NCBI GenBank assembly: GCA_021800275.1
Contig: JAJYZB010000016.1
Span: 1-42,639, forward strand
DNA length: 42,639 nt
Reading direction: 5' to 3'
From: a bacterium
GTDB taxonomy: Bacteria > Vulcanimicrobiota > JABDET01
The translations under genes were made by a program, and so were the position numbers. Of this stretch, positions 8,644 through 17,747 are shown one piece after another. Under the pieces are notes generated by a model. The model was not told the origin of the DNA, made no database searches, and was given only the letters and a program-made list of their open reading frames with translations. Position 1 is the first letter of the stretch, and each line of letters starts with the position of its first letter.

Positions 8644-10712
8644 TCAGATAAAAAAGCTGCGTCATCTATAATTTTGTGAAACTGTTCTTCACAGGCATTT
8701 CTAAACTCTTCCACTTTTTGCGGCATTTGACCAGCCTGATTTTTTCTTTCAAAAGGATCCTTGTACAAATCGTAAAACTCCTCTTCTTGAATCTTTAAAC
8801 CATCATAACTTTTTCTTTGGAGGTATTTATAATGCTCATCTTTTAAACAGAGATAATACCAGGGATGATCATCAGACTCAGGAGAAATTAAACATTCACT
8901 GAAAATTTTTGTGCGATTTAAAGATTTTCCTTGAAACAAGGGGAACATGTCTTTCCCATCACTCAAAAAAAATAAATCAGGTTTTAATTTGTGAGCTGCA
9001 GCAAGAGTCGGATAAATATCCAGAAGTGAAACAAAAGACTGAACTCTGGTTCCTGGCTTAACTCCGCCAAAATTGTAGAAAATCAGTGGAACATGCAAAA
9101 CTTCATCATACATTCCACCATGTCCCCACCACTCATGATCCCATATATCTTCTCCATGATCACTGAGAATGATAATCAAAGTATTTGAAAGAAGTTTCAA
9201 TTTTTCCAATTTCTCTATAAGCAGACCTAAATATCGGTCTAAGTGCAGCAAACTGCTGTCATATAAATCAACAGCGAATTCTTTTTCTTCAAGAGTGGGA
9301 ACAAACTCATAAGGAACCTGTACAATTTTTTTGTGACCCCTAAGTCTTCCCATATTTAACGGTTTTCTTGCAAAATAACGGTGAAAATGAGGCTGGTGAG
9401 CTTCATAAGAATGAAGGAACAAAAAAAAATTAATTCTTCCCCCATTTTCTTTGATCCAATTGATTCCTTTTTTGAAAATTTTTTCACTTTTATCTTTTCG
9501 TTGTTCAATGTCAAGACAGTTAACATAAAAATGAAATCCATTAGAAAACCCCAGGGCACTGTCAACAGCACCATCCCCAGTAAAAGCCCCTGTAATATAC
9601 CCTTCTTTTTGATATAATTTTGCCAAAGTATCAAATTGAGAGAATCTATTTTTATAAAAAAAATTGACCGTTTGAGAGCGCACTTTTATTCTTGAGAGAA
9701 ACCTTGAAGAATACATTCCAGAAAACAAACTTAAATGCGCGGGAAGGGTCCAGGAAGCCGGAGAATAAGCATTCAAAAACAAGGTTCCCTGTTTAGAGAT
9801 ATCATCCAGACAGGGAGTGGTTCTCCTTTTATACCCATAGCAAGAAACGTGATCAGCTCTAACGGTGTCCATACTGATAATAATCACATTTTGTTTTTCC
9901 CTCAGCTCTTTTCGCCCGACTTTAGTGGATGAGGAGAATGGACTCAAGCAAATGGGCTGAGAAAGAAAAAGCCCAAAATATTTCAGCTTTTCTTGGTCCC
10001 CAAGAAGAAAAAAGTTAAGGGTCAGTTCCTGAGAATTCAAAAACAAGGAAGAAAAAGTGATCGAAAAATCATGCCATTTATTTCTTGAGTATTCATGCAG
10101 ATTGGAAGACCAAATTGAAACACTTTGACCTTCTTCTGAGGTTAATGAAAGGACCAATCTCTCATCACGAAAATCGAGATCACTTTTAAACATATAACCA
10201 AAAGATAAAACCTGAGAAGGGCTTAAAATGGAGCGAAATGAATATTTTCTATCATAAGACAGAAAATAAGCGGTCCTTTCCTCAGACAAAAAAGTTGAAG
10301 ACACAGCCGTTATTTTCTGCGATTTCTCCGCTGACAGAGGCTCTAAAAAAAATGAAAAAAGCTTCCAGTTGTTCTCTTTAGAAATCTCTCGATTAATCAG
10401 CTCAAACTTGTTTCTTTTTTCAGCAGCAAGATCATAAGGCAGATAAAAGCTGATACAGAGATATTTTTCGTGCCAAACAGAAAAGCTCCAGTTTACTAAA
10501 AGACCATTAATCCTGATCTCAAAAAGGGCGCACTGAAAATCATCTTCTCCTAAAACTTCACTTTCTAAAATTATATCTACCCAATGCCATTCCTTTTCTT
10601 GCAGCCAAAAGTATATTTCAGCTTTTTGCTCTCGCAAAAAAGCTGCTGAATCCATAACTCCAGTATCGTATTCCCATCCTTTTCCTAAACTGACATTTCT
10701 GCTTATCTTCAT
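8571..10712 (-). CDS. Sulfatase-like hydrolase/transferase (copy 2)
   Basis: 713-residue paralogue of the protein at 1711-3777, with the same layout: a beta-rich N-terminal region (shared LQEKEW and RINGLL-type blocks), then NVIIISMDTVRADHVSCYGY from about residue 277, LSDHGEDIWDHEWWGHG, and C-terminal VERLKALGYL. The nucleophile position is again Thr (PASWTLPAHLSLF), so formylglycine chemistry is not expected. It carries ~20 extra N-terminal residues relative to copy 1. No signal peptide is visible. It begins 6 bases after the stop of the radical SAM/SPASM gene, so the two are likely co-transcribed. Its 3' end overlaps the convergent GT2 gene. Glycan-directed phospho-transfer or hydrolysis is plausible; the substrate is unknown. 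Confidence 0.86.
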   Translation of the reverse strand: MKISRNVSLGKGWEYDTGVMDSAAFLREQKAEIYFWLQEKEWHWVDIILESEVLGEDDFQCALFEIRINGLLVNWSFSVWHEKYLCISFYLPYDLAAEKRNKFELINREISKENNWKLFSFFLEPLSAEKSQKITAVSSTFLSEERTAYFLSYDRKYSFRSILSPSQVLSFGYMFKSDLDFRDERLVLSLTSEEGQSVSIWSSNLHEYSRNKWHDFSITFSSLFLNSQELTLNFFLLGDQEKLKYFGLFLSQPICLSPFSSSTKVGRKELREKQNVIIISMDTVRADHVSCYGYKRRTTPCLDDISKQGTLFLNAYSPASWTLPAHLSLFSGMYSSRFLSRIKVRSQTVNFFYKNRFSQFDTLAKLYQKEGYITGAFTGDGAVDSALGFSNGFHFYVNCLDIEQRKDKSEKIFKKGINWIKENGGRINFFLFLHSYEAHQPHFHRYFARKPLNMGRLRGHKKIVQVPYEFVPTLEEKEFAVDLYDSSLLHLDRYLGLLIEKLEKLKLLSNTLIIILSDHGEDIWDHEWWGHGGMYDEVLHVPLIFYNFGGVKPGTRVQSFVSLLDIYPTLAAAHKLKPDLFFLSDGKDMFPLFQGKSLNRTKIFSECLISPESDDHPWYYLCLKDEHYKYLQRKSYDGLKIQEEEFYDLYKDPFERKNQAGQMPQKVEEFRNACEEQFHKIIDDAAFLSDQELEYSPVETLELVERLKALGYL

Positions 10713-10718
10713 AAAAAG

Positions 10719-11768
10719 TTATTCTCTCAGTTCGAGCAAACCAGCTAGTCTAGTCCTTGCCTTAAAAATGTGCAAAAGAGTGGAAAGAGTGTCTTTTGTC
10801 ACATCATAATAGCTTATTTCAATTCCTTTCTGAATGGCTTTCTCTATATCCTCATACAAAGAAGGAAATTGAAATGGATCCATCAGATGCTCATTTTTAA
10901 TGCCAACGCGATGAATCCAATGAAAAGCAACAGGCACTTCTAATTCATTGAAAAGGTTCACAGCATCAGGAATCTCATGAAAGTTCTGCTTCATCACTGT
11001 AAATTCTACTCTTAAATTAAATGGATCATCGCAGGTTTGATGATAATTCAATAATTTTGAAAGATTTTTCATCAAATTTTCCCATGATGCTCTTCTGCGA
11101 ATGATTTCATAAGTTGCTTTTGTGGCTCCATCAATAGAGACAATCATCCAGGCAATCTTTATTTTTTGAAGGAGCTGAAGAGGCAGATGACTCAAAGAAG
11201 TGATGAAAGCGAATTTATAATGAGTTGGATTTTGAGCAGCCTGCTTCATTAAATTAAGAACCTGTGTTGAAAAGAACGGCTCCCCTCCCTGCAGTGCTAA
11301 GGTTTCAAGTGTCGGAGCTGTTTTTTCAAAAATCCGATAAAAATTCGGATGAACAGAGTAAATGCCCGTGTTTCGCAGGCACATAATGCAGCGAAGAGCA
11401 CATTTGTCATCAATGACAACTCCGATATCTAAAGGGGGAACAGGGGCTAGATCCAGCTTGTTATCTAAAACAGATCGAATCTGATAGTGAGGATTTTTAG
11501 GATCATGGTCCGGTGCATAAAACTTGTCAGAACTGCGCGTCCCTTGAATCAGATGTGGGCACACAGGAGAACAAATTTCACTGAGATCCCCTTCAAGCAT
11601 TTTGCGCCGAAATTCACGGGCAGATTTTCCATTCCAGAGTTCATCAAGCGTGCTGCAATCAGAAAGATTTCCTATGGATTTCTGCGCCCAGCAGCAAACT
11701 TTCACTTCACCTTCTTCAGGAATGTAGAGATCGGTCCAAGGCATTGTGCATTGAATGACTTCTGCCAT
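10719..11768 (-). CDS. Radical SAM protein with N-terminal SPASM-like Cys cluster
   Basis: From ATG 11768 the protein has 349 residues; a TTG two codons upstream is possible, and neither has a clear Shine-Dalgarno site. The radical SAM cluster is at residues ~123-130 (CALRCIMC, CX3CX2C). It is followed by LALQGGEPFF (the GGE SAM-binding motif) and VSIDGATKATYEIIRRR, both typical of SPASM-type enzymes. Unusually, the SPASM-like Cys residues come first: C7, C25-C26, C38, C66 and C70, in the context CTMPW...VCCWA...LDELWNG...FRRKMLEG. Such enzymes modify peptides or carry out carbohydrate/cofactor chemistry and use auxiliary Fe-S clusters. The gene is directly upstream of sulfatase-like copy 2. 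It is probably not a sulfatase-maturating enzyme, because that neighbour lacks the Cys/Ser to be oxidised. The substrate is unknown. Confidence 0.85.
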   Translation of the reverse strand: MAEVIQCTMPWTDLYIPEEGEVKVCCWAQKSIGNLSDCSTLDELWNGKSAREFRRKMLEGDLSEICSPVCPHLIQGTRSSDKFYAPDHDPKNPHYQIRSVLDNKLDLAPVPPLDIGVVIDDKCALRCIMCLRNTGIYSVHPNFYRIFEKTAPTLETLALQGGEPFFSTQVLNLMKQAAQNPTHYKFAFITSLSHLPLQLLQKIKIAWMIVSIDGATKATYEIIRRRASWENLMKNLSKLLNYHQTCDDPFNLRVEFTVMKQNFHEIPDAVNLFNELEVPVAFHWIHRVGIKNEHLMDPFQFPSLYEDIEKAIQKGIEISYYDVTKDTLSTLLHIFKARTRLAGLLELRE

Positions 11769-11825
11769 GCTCAAGGATTACTAGGAGGATCTGAAGGAAT
11801 CCTTTGAAAAAAGCAAACTCAAATT

Positions 11826-11858
11826 GAAGGGATCTGAAAGAAACCTCAAAAGTATAAA
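11826..11858 (+). pseudogene. Probable 3' relic of a second deacetylase gene
   Basis: These 33 bases align with 5182-5215, the last codons of the deacetylase, with one single-base gap and about four mismatches. The final 15 bases are identical. The gap destroys the reading frame. The relic sits at the same relative place, just upstream of a three-domain GT, so the ancestral second module probably also carried a deacetylase that was later replaced by the radical SAM gene. The match is short; a conserved regulatory element is the alternative. Confidence 0.45.
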
Positions 11859-11899
11859 ATTCAGACAGATCGTCACAAAGGAGCAAATAAAATAAATTT

Positions 11900-14509
11900 A
11901 TGCGAATCACCGCTTTTATGCATGCCTACAATGAGGGGGATATTGTTTATCATTCTGTAAAACATTTGATTGAGAACGGAATAGAGGTTTATTTCATTAA
12001 TCATGGATCAACAGACAGCACAGTAAAAGAAGCCTCAAAATGGCTTGGAAAAGGGCTGATTCATATCGAGAATTTCCCTCAAGATGCAGGTTATCCTGAA
12101 ATCAATCGCAAAAAATTTGTTTTAACTCATCTTTTGCGAAGGATCCAAGTTTTATCCACTCGGCTGACTGCTGACTGGTATTTAATCAATGATGCCGATG
12201 AATTTCGGGAGTCTCCCTGGCCTGGATTAACTTTAAAAGAAGCTTTCCAAATTGTGGATCAAAAAGGATATAATGCTATTCATTTTCTGGTTTTTAACTT
12301 TCACCCTGTAGACAACTCATTTATCCCTGGATCTGATGTCAGGGAAACTTTGAAGTATTATGAGAAAGAGCTGAAAAAATTTAACTTCTTTCAGATAAAA
12401 GCTTGGAAAAATTTAGGAAAACCTGTTGATCTTGTCACCAGTGGAGGACATGATATTCAGTTTTCAGGCAGAAAAATTTTCCCCACCCGATTCATCCTCA
12501 GGCATTATCCCATTCGAAGCCAGGCACATGGATTGAAAAAAATCTTCACAGAACGAAAAAACCGCTTCACTCTGTATGAAAAAAAGAAAGGAATGCATGT
12601 TCAATACAATGAGATAAAAGATGTTAAAACCAATTTTTGGGGAGACCCCTCAAAACTTGTTGTATGGGATGAAGATGCAGTCCGACTGAATCTTTTAAGC
12701 CTGCAGGCTTTCCAAGCAGCCACACAAGTCTGCGGTGAAAACACAATCCAAAAATTGGAATCCCAAAATCTCCTTCCAAACTTCAGAAATTTCCTGCTGC
12801 GAGGAGAAATCCAACTCGAAAATCCAGGCTCTGAATCCCCTCTAATTGAAAAACTCTCAAATGAAATGCATGGATTAATTTTAAAATGGATTGATTCCTT
12901 TAATCCTCCAGCTAGAAAAGAGTCAATTGCTCTAGGAGATAAAGCGCTTGAAACAAGAGATTTTCATAAAGCCCTGACCGCTTATAAAAAGACTTTCGAG
13001 ATCTCAAACGCCGCTCCCACATTTAACAGCATAACCTCTGATCATCTCAAAGTCAGTGTGATTATACCAGCTTTTGGTGAGCTTCTCCCTCTTCACAACT
13101 GTTTAAAATCTATTTTTCAAAACACAATATTCCCCAATATCGAAGTCATTCTAATAAACTCCTCTTCATCTAAGCAGGTTCTTGAATATTTAAAGGAGAT
13201 TCAAGGAACTCCAATCATTTCTTTATTCCAGCCTGTCTGCCAAAATCCAGTTCAAAGCTGGAATGTGGGGAGCAGGGCTGCATCAGGAAATTACCTTTTT
13301 CTGCTTTGTCCTGACTTTGAAGTTAAAGAAGGCTGGCTGGATTTTTTTATTGAAATGGTTTCATCAAATTCAAATTTCAGCGCCCTGTTTCCAAAGGTCA
13401 TAAATTCAGATGGAATTCTGCTTGAAGCCGGCTTTTCATTTTTAAATGGAAACAAAATTCAAGGCTATGGAGAGGGTCATCCCTCTGATGCTCCAGAATA
13501 CAATCATCTCTGTTATATCCCTGGGGGATCCAGATTCTGTGCTTTTATAAAAAAAGAGGAGTGGAACAAAACAAAGGGATTGGACTTAAAATTCTCAGAT
13601 TCAGCTCTGGCTCTTCTGGATTTTCATCTTTCTCAAATTGAGGCAAATAATCCTCTCATCTACTGTCCATCCGCAGAAATCAAAGAGCAGAGATCAAACT
13701 CAACTTCATTCCATAAAAAAACATCAAATCCACTTCGAAAACCTGAAATTGTGAAGCTCTATCCATTTAAGAATGAATCCAGAAAGAAAGTTCTGGTTGT
13801 AGGGGTCTATTTGGCAGACCAACTTAATTATGTGGATAATATCATTGAAATCCTCCACCATACGCAGAACTGGAATCTATCCCAAAAATGGATTTGTTTA
13901 TGTGGAGAACCCCCTAACAGTAAAGTTGCTCAGGCAACTGTAAAAATACAGCCGGTTCAAATTCCTAAATTCACTTTAATCAATGACATTTTAAAAAACG
14001 AAGACCTGTCCCAATACGAATATTTTTTAATTATAGATGATGATATTCTTCTTCCTGAAAATTTTCTAGACCAATTTCTTTTTCTTCAGTCAAAACTGGA
14101 CTTTGCCGCAGCCCAGCCCGCCAGAACAGAAAACTCACATGGATTTTTTACGATTGTTTCCCAGCAGAAAGGAGTGCTGGCCAGACAAACCCTGATCATT
14201 GAATCAGGTCCTGTAGTGAGTTTTCATAAAAAGATTTATAATTTTATTTATCCCTTTGATTTAACCTCTCCAATGGGTTGGGGATATGAATACCTCTGGT
14301 CATATCAAGTTTATAAACAAGGAATGAAAATGGGGATCATTGACAATACCCCTGTAGATCACAGTATCCGTGAAGCAAACGAATATTATTCTGTTGAGAA
14401 AAGCCACAAACAGAGGTTCTCTCTATTAAAAAAACATCCCCATATTCCTTATGAAGAAAGCAGTAGAGTTCTCCAGGTTTTCCCTTTAAGCGAGGAAGTT
14501 TCTTCATGA
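11900..14509 (+). CDS. Multidomain glycosyltransferase, three GT-A-like domains (copy 2)
   Basis: 869-residue paralogue of 5264-7564 and the more complete of the two. Domain 1 (~1-250) is Glyco_tranf_2_4-like: MRITAFMHAYN, NHGSTDST, WYLINDADEF, FILRHYPIRSQAHG, and then a MHVQYN stretch absent from copy 1. A linker contains one TPR-like unit (DFHKALTAYKKTFEISNAAP). Domain 2 (~384-580) is GT2-like (VSVIIPAFGE; LLCPDFE keeps an Asp). Domain 3 (~630-860) has VLVVGVYLADQ and LIIDDDILLP. No membrane segments are seen, so a cytoplasmic enzyme of surface glycan synthesis is likely. AAAGGAG lies ~17 bases before the ATG, longer than optimal. It heads a four-gene chain in which each junction is an ATGA overlap. 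Confidence 0.87.
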   Translation: MRITAFMHAYNEGDIVYHSVKHLIENGIEVYFINHGSTDSTVKEASKWLGKGLIHIENFPQDAGYPEINRKKFVLTHLLRRIQVLSTRLTADWYLINDADEFRESPWPGLTLKEAFQIVDQKGYNAIHFLVFNFHPVDNSFIPGSDVRETLKYYEKELKKFNFFQIKAWKNLGKPVDLVTSGGHDIQFSGRKIFPTRFILRHYPIRSQAHGLKKIFTERKNRFTLYEKKKGMHVQYNEIKDVKTNFWGDPSKLVVWDEDAVRLNLLSLQAFQAATQVCGENTIQKLESQNLLPNFRNFLLRGEIQLENPGSESPLIEKLSNEMHGLILKWIDSFNPPARKESIALGDKALETRDFHKALTAYKKTFEISNAAPTFNSITSDHLKVSVIIPAFGELLPLHNCLKSIFQNTIFPNIEVILINSSSSKQVLEYLKEIQGTPIISLFQPVCQNPVQSWNVGSRAASGNYLFLLCPDFEVKEGWLDFFIEMVSSNSNFSALFPKVINSDGILLEAGFSFLNGNKIQGYGEGHPSDAPEYNHLCYIPGGSRFCAFIKKEEWNKTKGLDLKFSDSALALLDFHLSQIEANNPLIYCPSAEIKEQRSNSTSFHKKTSNPLRKPEIVKLYPFKNESRKKVLVVGVYLADQLNYVDNIIEILHHTQNWNLSQKWICLCGEPPNSKVAQATVKIQPVQIPKFTLINDILKNEDLSQYEYFLIIDDDILLPENFLDQFLFLQSKLDFAAAQPARTENSHGFFTIVSQQKGVLARQTLIIESGPVVSFHKKIYNFIYPFDLTSPMGWGYEYLWSYQVYKQGMKMGIIDNTPVDHSIREANEYYSVEKSHKQRFSLLKKHPHIPYEESSRVLQVFPLSEEVSS

Positions 14510-16716
14510 AGAAACTTTTTCTCAGTGTAGTTATCACCACCTATAATCGCGCAAACTTACTTAAATCCTGTTTGATCAGTTTTGCAACACAAACCCTTTC
14601 GAAAGATCTGTATGAAATTGTGGTTGTGGATGATGGTTCTTCTGATCACACAGAAAAAGTCTGCAGAGATCTTTCAAAAGCCCTTCCTTTGAACTATCTT
14701 AAACAAAAACATTCAGGAATCATGGCTGCCAAAAATTTAGGCATTCTCTCAGCACAGGGAAAAATTATCCTGCTCTTTGATGATGATGCTGTCGCAGAAA
14801 AAAATCTCCTTTTAGAACATCTTAATTTTCATCAAAAAAATCCAGAGGAAAATGCCGCTGCTTTAGGTTTTACAGACTGGTCTCCTCATCTTAAAATAAA
14901 TCCTTTGATGTATTTTATCACTCACCTGTTTCCACAGCTCCTTCTGCGAGAAGATTCTGGTCCAAGAGAATATTTAAATCATTTAGAGTTTTGGAACAGT
15001 AGCCTCTCTTACAAAAAACTGCTTCTGGTGATGAATGGAAGACTGAATCGAGAAATGTCAGAAGAAGATTTTATACTGGAAGATTTGAAACTCAACAGTA
15101 CACTTTTAGCTTATGGATTGAAGGTAACATTTTGCAAAAACATGATCCACTATATCAACAGACAAATCACTTATGATGATTTCTGTGAACGGTGCGAAAA
15201 AGCAGGATCAGCCTGGGCAAAACTCCTGAAACATCATTTCAGGGAACCATCCTTAGAGTCCATACAGATTCTTTCAGAAAAAGGAGGATTTAAGGAAATT
15301 AAGTCTTATCCTGAAATTAAGGCTCCCGGATACCTGGATATTCATTCAGCTGCTGAAAAATGGAAATACGTAAAACTCAAAGTGAAAGAAAAAGTAGATC
15401 AAGTCCATAATCTTGAAATCGATTCAGAAAATTTCAGCAGTCTGGAGAGCAGCCGGGTTTTAGAACTTTTCAAGCTCTATGAATGGTCTTTTAAGGCATT
15501 CCTGCTGAAAGGGTACGTGCAGGAATCAAAAAAACAAAATATGGAAAAAGGAGGCTCGCGGCAGGATAAAGTTTCAACGGAAGATTTAAATTATTTTACC
15601 CAAAAACATAAAACCATTTCTCCCATCGTCTGGAAAAGGGGAAATGTTTTAATGATTGCTCCCTATTTACCCAATCCCGGCCTTATCCCCGGCTCTTTAC
15701 GACTGCTCCACATCCTTTTAGGAATTTCTAGCTTAAATTATCACACTGCTTTTATTTCCCGAAGTCCTGCAGTTGCAAAAAATTATTTATCGTCTCTCCA
15801 AAACAAAGGGATTGAAACTTATGCAGGAGACCCTCTGGCTCTGGAAAATGCGAATATGCCTATAATTATAAAATATTTAAACCTTAAAAAAATTTTTTCA
15901 AGAAGAGTTTATGTGCTTGTTATTTTATCTTCTGAAGAGATCATAAACTACTATTATCCTCTGATCAAAAAGATCTCCCCCACTGCTAAAATCGTGATGG
16001 ATGTAAATGACTTTTCTTCTGAAATTCCTATTTTAAAAAAAGCAGATATGATCTGGACATCATCTTTGCAGACAAAACAGAACTTTCAAAACGAAATCCC
16101 TGAAATTCCTGCTGCAGTAATTCCGAATGTTCATGAAAAAATCACAATTCCCAGATTTTTCGAGCAAACCTCTGATCTGCTGTGCGCAGGAAACTTTTAT
16201 GATGAAACTCAGCTCAGAGATCTTCAATCTTTCTGCAGAGAAGTTTTTCCATTAATTTTAAATGTTCTCCCCAATATAAAGCTCCATATTCTTGGAAACT
16301 GCCAGCAGAATGGAATAAAAAGTAATTTTTCGGAAAAGATTCTTATTCATGATTATCCCGAAAACTGGTCCCCTCTTTTTTTAAACTCCAGAGTTTTTGT
16401 GAGTCCCAGCAGCCATTTCATGTCAAGAGAATGGATTGGAGAATCATTAGCCCATGGAACACCTGTTGTGACCCCTTTAATCCATGCTAATTCTCTTGGA
16501 CTGGTTCACGGCAGAGATCTCCTGGCAGCAGAAAATCCGCAGCAGTTCGCCTCAAACGTGATAAGAGTATATCAAGATCCAACATTATGGAAGTTCCTTT
16601 CTAAGAACGGAAAAATGAAAGCGGAAACAGAGTGGAGTCCTGAAGTTCTTGAGCATTCTCTTAAAGAAATTTTCGATTCAGCAGCTTATATCATTCGCTC
16701 CCAAGGCAGAGCATGA
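14506..16716 (+). CDS. GT2-GT4 fusion glycosyltransferase (copy 2)
   Basis: 736 residues. Residues ~1-330 are a GT2 domain close to the protein at 7546 (SVVITTYNRANLLKSCL, VVDDGSSDHTEKV, LLFDDDAVAEKN). From ~residue 380 a GT-B fold of the GT4 type begins (RGNVLMIAPYLPNPG). It includes IPNVHEKI, LHILGNCQQNG, a SPSSHFMSREWIGESLAHGTPVVTP region matching the GT4 nucleotide-sugar site, and a C-terminal helix. Two sequential sugar transfers by one polypeptide are plausible. Start and stop both lie in ATGA overlaps with the neighbours, so it should be translated with them. The paralogue lacks the GT4 half. Confidence 0.88.
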   Translation: MKKLFLSVVITTYNRANLLKSCLISFATQTLSKDLYEIVVVDDGSSDHTEKVCRDLSKALPLNYLKQKHSGIMAAKNLGILSAQGKIILLFDDDAVAEKNLLLEHLNFHQKNPEENAAALGFTDWSPHLKINPLMYFITHLFPQLLLREDSGPREYLNHLEFWNSSLSYKKLLLVMNGRLNREMSEEDFILEDLKLNSTLLAYGLKVTFCKNMIHYINRQITYDDFCERCEKAGSAWAKLLKHHFREPSLESIQILSEKGGFKEIKSYPEIKAPGYLDIHSAAEKWKYVKLKVKEKVDQVHNLEIDSENFSSLESSRVLELFKLYEWSFKAFLLKGYVQESKKQNMEKGGSRQDKVSTEDLNYFTQKHKTISPIVWKRGNVLMIAPYLPNPGLIPGSLRLLHILLGISSLNYHTAFISRSPAVAKNYLSSLQNKGIETYAGDPLALENANMPIIIKYLNLKKIFSRRVYVLVILSSEEIINYYYPLIKKISPTAKIVMDVNDFSSEIPILKKADMIWTSSLQTKQNFQNEIPEIPAAVIPNVHEKITIPRFFEQTSDLLCAGNFYDETQLRDLQSFCREVFPLILNVLPNIKLHILGNCQQNGIKSNFSEKILIHDYPENWSPLFLNSRVFVSPSSHFMSREWIGESLAHGTPVVTPLIHANSLGLVHGRDLLAAENPQQFASNVIRVYQDPTLWKFLSKNGKMKAETEWSPEVLEHSLKEIFDSAAYIIRSQGRA

Positions 16717-17747
16717 GAGCCGCTATTTTAAAATTCTGTCTTCCTGATTCTCCCGAGATTTCAGAAGAAGAGATTCGATTTTTTCAAGAGAGCGCTGCAG
16801 ATCTTCTGCCTTTTTTAAAAAAGCACCGACTTCAAGCCCTTTTTCGACAAAATCTCTTAAAATCAAAAAAAATGGTTTTTCCTGAAAAAATCGTCAGTGA
16901 ATTGGACGAACAGGTACAGTCAACTTTGAGGTTTAATACTGTTTATTTTGAAATCTTGTCTGAAATTAATGATAAACTATCTCCTAAAATCGAATTTTTT
17001 CTTTTAAAAGGAGGGGATTTAATTCTCAGACTTTATCAGAACAAAGGACTTCGCCCTCTGGACGATTTGGATTTTCTCATCCATCCCGAGAATTTAAAAG
17101 AAACCGAAGCCCTTCTTTTAGAATTAGGATTTTCTGAAACTGGGGATCCAGAGGAAAGAAGACATCATCGGATTTTAAGAAGAAGAGCCTATTCCCGATT
17201 TTACAAACCCTTAAACTCCCCTTTTTTCATTGAGATCCATTGGGATCTCAGATGGATGTTCTATCATTACAACACTCTTGATCTTTGGAAAAATTCTCAA
17301 GAAATCTTGTTTAATAAAAAACCTGTTAAAGTGTTTGAATACGAGGATCTATTTCTTTACCTGGGAGTCCACTGGATGAATCACTGGAGGGATAAAGACC
17401 GATTAATCTGGGCATGCGATCTGGCATGGCTGATCAATTTAGGACTTGTTCCCTGGGAAAAACTTTGGGGAAAAGCAGCCCGTCAAAATTTAGCCCCTAC
17501 ATTAGAAATAATCCTTTATAGGCTGTCTTTTTTATGGAATTTTCAGTTTTTGAAAATCCCAAAAGAGTTTATTCATGGAAATACAACACTTTTCCAGAGA
17601 GGTTTTCGAAAATTATTGACAAATTCTCCATGGATATCCAGTTTTCTATCATGGAATGCGTTTCCACCAGAATGGAAGGAACTTTTCAGAGGAGTGAAAA
17701 GAACGATGAAAAGAGGAGAGAGCATAAAAACGCCGTGGTGGACATGA
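16713..17747 (+). CDS. NTP_transf_5-type nucleotidyltransferase family protein
   Basis: 344 residues. The key block is FLLKGGDLILRLYQNKGLRP followed by LDDLDFLIHPENLKE (residues ~95-130). This is the LKG...R...DlDlLv pattern of the uncharacterised nucleotidyltransferase family NTP_transf_5, with the two Asp residues as likely metal ligands. The family recurs in RiPP clusters, including lasso peptide clusters, and in surface-polysaccharide loci, where it is proposed to transfer nucleotides or act in tailoring; its chemistry is mostly unproven. Here it sits between a GT and a PqqD-like gene, with ATGA overlaps on both sides, so joint function is likely. No signal peptide or membrane segment is seen. 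Confidence 0.82.
   Translation: MRAAILKFCLPDSPEISEEEIRFFQESAADLLPFLKKHRLQALFRQNLLKSKKMVFPEKIVSELDEQVQSTLRFNTVYFEILSEINDKLSPKIEFFLLKGGDLILRLYQNKGLRPLDDLDFLIHPENLKETEALLLELGFSETGDPEERRHHRILRRRAYSRFYKPLNSPFFIEIHWDLRWMFYHYNTLDLWKNSQEILFNKKPVKVFEYEDLFLYLGVHWMNHWRDKDRLIWACDLAWLINLGLVPWEKLWGKAARQNLAPTLEIILYRLSFLWNFQFLKIPKEFIHGNTTLFQRGFRKLLTNSPWISSFLSWNAFPPEWKELFRGVKRTMKRGESIKTPWWT

Noticed and set aside
10719-11768. Anaerobic sulfatase-maturating enzyme
   Set aside because: The neighbouring sulfatase-like protein has Thr at the residue that would be converted, and the Cys-cluster order differs from anSME.
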